From assembly GCA_902459845.2 (NCBI GenBank), contig CABPSV020000140.1, positions 4,306-26,675 of the forward strand: a stretch of DNA of 22,370 nt, in the 5' to 3' direction. The notes under the pieces were generated by a model, which saw nothing but the letters and a program-made list of their open reading frames with translations, did no database searches and was not told where the DNA came from. The DNA is from Hepatocystis sp. ex Piliocolobus tephrosceles. Its lineage: Eukaryota > Apicomplexa > Aconoidasida > Haemosporida > Plasmodiidae. Within the stretch, counting starts at the first letter, position 1. Each line of letters opens with the position of its first letter. Positions 18,844-22,370 of this stretch are shown here, piece after piece. A program made the position numbers and the translations under genes.

Positions 18844-20163
18844 CTAGTCAGGCGAGTTATACTTCTTATTATAAACGTTTTTTAAAAAAGTTAGAAATTT
18901 CTCTATGTCAACAACATAATCAATTGAGCTAGCTTTTATTTCTATTGCCTTACTAATATTATATTCAAGTTTTTTTAAAATTTCTTTTTTTATTTTGAAA
19001 TTACTATTTTTTTGGTATATTGCTATATTTGTTAAAAAACCTGGAAAAAATAAATTATAAAAAAAGTGTTTTTTTGGTGTTTTAACAAAAGCTGGTTTTT
19101 CTTTTGAATCTTTTTTATCTATTTTTGTTGCAACACAAGCTATCGGGATTTCCCCTTCTAATATTTGTTCATTTTTATGGTGAACTCCTTTTTCAATATC
19201 TGACATGTCATCATCATAATAATAATCAGATGTATTACAAAATGTGTTTCTTTTTTTTTTTTTTATATTATTTATATAGTAAGAATTTTTACTATAGTCA
19301 TCATCTGTGTCTTCTTCGTTATTATTATAATTTAACTCTCTTGGATTTATTTTTTTATTCATTTTTTTTTTTTTTTTTTTTGTTTTGTTATTAATGTTTA
19401 TACTATTGTTACCATTCTTTTTAAAAAAAAAATTCCAAAAAATGTTCCCTTTGTTTTCATTAGTACAGAAAATATCAGAAGGTGGCTTCGTATTAATATA
19501 TAACTCATATAGCCAATTTACTAAATTATGGTAAGACTGATTATTGGAAGTATCATATACTAATAAAATACCATCATGATTTTCATAAAATATATTTCTT
19601 ATATATGCATAAGTTTCTACACCACCAATTTCAAAAAATTCAACAAATAAAATATTATCTTCATTATTATTATTACTATTATTTATGTCGTTACTATTAC
19701 TACTATTTAATTTGTTACTGCTAGTATTATTATTTTGTATCTGCGTATTCATATATAAATTATTAAAATGGTACCCCTTCCTTAATATATTAATAGGCAT
19801 ATTCTGTTCAAACATATTATTATTATACTCACAATTTTTATTCCATAAAAATGTATATATTTCATATCCATATGTATATTTATGTCTTTCTTCAAAAAAT
19901 GTACTTTTTGAATTTAATTGTGTTTCAATAAATTCTAATAAATTTTTTTTTGTTTGAAAAAATACAGATTCTACAGCACGTTCGAGTTGTTGTTTACTAC
20001 TATTATTACTACCTTCTACATTTTTGTTTCCTTCATCTATATAGGTAAAATAATCAAAGTAATTGATTGGATATATATCACAAAACCTTTCACTAATTAA
20101 TTTTAAAAACGAGCTTTTACCTACACCTAAGTCTCCGAGAACTAGTATTTTTAAACTTTCCAT
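18844..20163 (-). CDS. RABL3-like small GTPase with Plasmodium inserts
   Basis: A 439-residue frame begins at ATG 20161-20163 and ends with TAG. The P loop is GDLGVGKSS (residues 10-18). The switch II segment is FVEFFEIGGVETYA (EIGG at 178-181), followed by HDGILLVYDTSNNQSYHNLVNWL. The base-binding motif is TKID (346-349), and KASS (410-413) sits at the G5 position before FLTFLKNVYNKKY. The GG in switch II, the LVYDTSNNQS piece and the ending resemble RABL3, which is about 236 residues in humans. The extra length comes from inserts at about 45-165 and 235-335. There is no C-terminal Cys, so no prenylation, as in RABL3. Human RABL3 has been linked to RAS-family prenylation and proliferation; the parasite role is unknown. 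SRPRB is an alternative but would carry an N-terminal membrane span, absent here. Confidence 0.75.
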   Translation of the reverse strand: MESLKILVLGDLGVGKSSFLKLISERFCDIYPINYFDYFTYIDEGNKNVEGSNNSSKQQLERAVESVFFQTKKNLLEFIETQLNSKSTFFEERHKYTYGYEIYTFLWNKNCEYNNNMFEQNMPINILRKGYHFNNLYMNTQIQNNNTSSNKLNSSNSNDINNSNNNNEDNILFVEFFEIGGVETYAYIRNIFYENHDGILLVYDTSNNQSYHNLVNWLYELYINTKPPSDIFCTNENKGNIFWNFFFKKNGNNSININNKTKKKKKKMNKKINPRELNYNNNEEDTDDDYSKNSYYINNIKKKKRNTFCNTSDYYYDDDMSDIEKGVHHKNEQILEGEIPIACVATKIDKKDSKEKPAFVKTPKKHFFYNLFFPGFLTNIAIYQKNSNFKIKKEILKKLEYNISKAIEIKASSIDYVVDIEKFLTFLKNVYNKKYNSPD

Positions 20164-20666
20164 GGGGGTTGTACTATAAATGTATAATATGTTTTAACGA
20201 TGTAGGCACATGTTAAAAAAATAAAAAATAAAGTGAAAAATTAAGTGAAAAATTAAGTGAAAAATTAAGTGAAAAATTAAGCGAAAAATTAAGTGAAAAA
20301 TAAAAAATAAAGTAAAAAGTAAAAAGTAAAAAGTAAAATATAAAAAATAAAAAAAATGATACTACTAAAATGTACGTAAATGAACACAAACAAACAGTTT
20401 TTATTTATTAGTTTATTTGCGTTTTTGTAACGCACTGAAATATAAAAATGTGTATCTTAGTATATTCTTTTTATCTTACAAATATACAAATGTATTACTG
20501 ATTCTTATATTAATACGTTTTTTTTCTGTTTTATAGTCTCATTTGATCGGTATAATATATACTAAAAAAAAAGTTTTTTTTTTTTTTTTTTTTTTTTTAA
20601 CTAATTTTTGTTACATTTATTTTTTATATATTAATATATTTAAAAAGGAGAGTGGAAAAAAAATAT
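20164..20666. other. Intergenic region upstream of RABL3-like gene
   Basis: About 500 bp with a 12-bp array (20233-20304), AAAAAGT repeats (about 20310-20338), and an A9-G-T25 junction (20564-20598). It would serve as a shared head-to-head promoter if the small ORF at 20667 is real. Confidence 0.6.
20233..20304. repeat. 12-bp tandem repeat, six copies
   Basis: The unit GTGAAAAATTAA starts at 20233, 20245, 20257 and 20269, with GCG at 20281 and a decayed copy at 20293. It lies 70-140 bp upstream of the RABL3-like start codon. Confidence 0.9.
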
Positions 20667-20798
20667 ATGCGGTTTAACATTACTACCACAATTATTTGCA
20701 TAGCAATAGCTATAATTATCGGTTTATTTTGTTTCATTTCCCTTTTTTTTGAACACAAAAAAGACAATATGCAAACTTTATACAGTAAAGAAATATAA
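20667..20798 (+). CDS. Possible 43-residue single-span membrane protein
   Basis: A short frame from ATG 20667 to TAA 20796-20798 encodes MRFNITTTIICIAIAIIIG, then LFCFISLFFEHKKDNMQTLY and SKEI. A basic residue at position 2, an uninterrupted hydrophobic segment at about 8-28 and a charged tail (EHKKD) fit a small membrane anchor or signal anchor. Codons such as ACC, TGC, TCC, CAC and GAC are unusual for intergenic DNA here, which argues for coding. A good splice donor, GTAAAG at 20785-20790, lies inside the frame, so this could instead be a first exon encoding a signal peptide. I found no convincing second exon downstream. I do not recognise the family; tiny ER or mitochondrial membrane subunits are possible. 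Moderate to low confidence. Confidence 0.4.
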   Translation: MRFNITTTIICIAIAIIIGLFCFISLFFEHKKDNMQTLYSKEI

Positions 20799-20917
20799 AA
20801 AAAAAAAAAAAAAAAAAATTATTTTTAATATATGCATATGTGCTAAAAGAAAAAAAAAAAAGGTATAAGATAGTGGGTAGGTATATATAAGCGAAATAAC
20901 TAATTTATATGTTGGAC

Positions 20918-20954
<37 letters not shown>

Positions 20955-21847
20955 ACTTATCGAACAAAGAAAAAAATTTGTATACTAAATACGTGTTATA
21001 AAGAGTACTAAAGTTTTATTAATTTTTACCAAAAACATGAAAAAGTGAAGTTTCAAAAATTATGTAGAAAGAAATAGCTTAAAGAGTAAGGAAAAAAAAA
21101 ATGAAGAAACAAAAAATGAAGAAAAAAAAAAATAAAGAAAAAAAAAAATGAAGAAACGAAAAATGAAGAAAAAAAAAATAAAGAAAAAAAAATGAAAGAA
21201 AATAAAAATGAAAGAAAATAAAAATTGTTTTGTATTTTCTAAAACTCAAATGTTTTTTTTTCTATTTTTCGTTTAATATTCAAGAATATATATGCAAATA
21301 CACATAAACATTCACAATTTCATGTGTTCTATTAGTAAGTTTTTATTGCAACTAAATATGTGAACATACTGGCTTAAAAACATAAACTGATGCCATACAT
21401 GTATGTATGTATCCGTGTATATAAAAAAAAAACGTTCTTTTATGTACACGTATACATACAGACATGAATGTAAAGTTGAAAGCCGTAAAAAAAGATTATG
21501 TTTAAATTTACCTGCTCCTTTTGTTAAAATTTAAAAAAAAAGGAAAGAGAAAGGCGTTTAAAGTTATGCATATAATATATATATGTCTTTAGTTTATAAA
21601 CACATAGTTCGAATGTGGTACAAATGTAAGAATTCCTAATATACGTAGCTGTATCCACATATGTATTCTATTATACAATCTCTTTTTTTTTTTTTTTTTT
21701 TTTATCTTTACATTTAATTACACATTATTGTTAAACTAAACAGGCAAATAACTTATTCTATAAGTTAAAAAAAAAAAAAAAAAAAAACAAACAAACGAAC
21801 GAACGAATGCATATGTAAATATGTAATTTAAAATACATAACATTTAT

Positions 21848-21887
21848 GAACACTAGAACACTAGAACACTAGAACACTAAAACACTA
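21848..21887. repeat. 8-bp tandem repeat, five copies
   Basis: GAACACTA is repeated four times followed by AAACACTA. It is a short intergenic minisatellite. Confidence 0.9.
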
Positions 21888-22017
21888 GAAAATTAACGTA
21901 CAAGAGAATCAAATTAATACTTATTCACCATATATAAACATATTTTTATGCAAAAAAGTTGTATTTTTATTTGTTTTTAATGTATTTGTGTATACAACAG
22001 GAAAAAAAATAACAAAT

Positions 22018-22157
22018 AAAAAAAAAGTAAAAAGTAAAAAAAAGTAAAAAAAAATAAAAAAAAGTAAAAAAAAGTAAAAAAAAGTAAAAAAAAGTAAAAA
22101 AAGGTAAAAAAAAGTAAAAAAAAGTAAAAAAAAGAAAAAAAAAGAAAAAAAAAGTAA
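22018..22157. repeat. A-rich AGTAAAAAA tandem array
   Basis: Fourteen or so imperfect units of about 9-10 bases (AGTAAAAAA with AGAAAAAAA, AATAAAAAA and GGTAAAAAA variants). Units differ mainly in A-run length. Confidence 0.8.
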
Positions 22158-22370
22158 AATAAAATAAAACAAACATACACATGCATTTTATATAAAAATT
22201 AATACTTTTATTTGTATTTTATCTAAAAATTAAATTTATTAATAACATTCAAATTTTACATAGTTCGTACTAATAAAATAACATAAATAATAATAATAAT
22301 ACAGTACATTAAGAATTTTGCATGTTCTAGTCAAACGATTTTGTATATGTTGGTAAAAAAAAAAAAAAAT

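Larger units (their letters stand above)
20799..22370. other. Repeat-rich intergenic region to window end
   Basis: I see no gene in this 1.57-kb stretch. It holds A32 at 20921-20952, imperfect ATGAAGAAA/AATAAAGAAA repeats (about 21091-21227), T21 at 21683-21703, an 8-bp GAACACTA array (21848-21887) and a long AGTAAAAAA-type array (about 22018-22157). The open minus-strand readings of the last array are Phe/Leu-rich shadows. CATGCA at 22180-22185 and TGCATG at 22319-22324 may belong to a promoter of a gene beyond the window. Confidence 0.65.

Noticed and set aside
18711..18932. Plus-strand ORF starting with poly-Lys
   Set aside because: Begins in the A47 run and overlaps the C-terminus of the RABL3-like gene on the other strand.
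21921..22186. Three minus-strand Phe/Leu ORFs
   Set aside because: Readings of the A-rich AGTAAAAAA array; no complex sequence.

Overview
This window is nuclear DNA of a malaria parasite (Plasmodium). It is extremely AT-rich in both coding and intergenic DNA and has many homopolymer A or T runs of 20-47 bases. Its genes are long, mostly uninterrupted, with Asn- and Lys-rich low-complexity inserts, and one is a member of the Plasmodium-specific TRAP invasin family. I cannot name the species. A 21-base run of N shows that this is a draft assembly.

Layout. (1) 1-711, minus: 5' part of a coiled-coil protein of unknown function, cut by the window edge. (2) 712-2171: divergent promoter region with a 19-copy, 10-bp array and a TGCACGTGCA palindrome. 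(3) 2172-6824, plus: a 1550-residue protein of unknown function with an apicoplast-type leader. (4) 6825-9424: a 2.6-kb intergenic region with scattered TGCATG sites, a hairpin-forming island that may be a non-coding RNA, and a tetranucleotide array abutting the next start codon. (5) 9425-14265, plus: one gene, split only by the assembly gap, for a TRAP-like protein (probably TLP). It has a signal peptide, two vWA-like domains around a divergent TSR, two large repeat blocks, a membrane span and a short tail with a penultimate Trp. (6) 14266-15089: convergent intergenic region. (7) 15090-17552, minus: an Asn-rich protein whose C-terminus looks like the OB fold of HROB (C17orf53), a recombination factor for MCM8-MCM9. 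(8) 17553-18843: intergenic, with a 24-copy, 15-bp minisatellite and a G-rich hairpin next to an A47 run. (9) 18844-20163, minus: a RABL3-like small GTPase with large inserts. (10) 20164-22370: mostly simple repeats, with a possible 43-residue single-span membrane protein at 20667-20798.

The genes do not form an evident pathway. They cover motility or invasion (TLP), DNA recombination (HROB-like), GTPase signalling (RABL3-like), possible apicoplast biology (2172-6824) and an unknown coiled-coil protein. The most useful second looks are the HROB-like protein, the degenerate ligand-binding and glycosylation sites in TLP, the tiny membrane ORF, the hairpin island near 8.65 kb and the G-rich element behind the RABL3-like gene.
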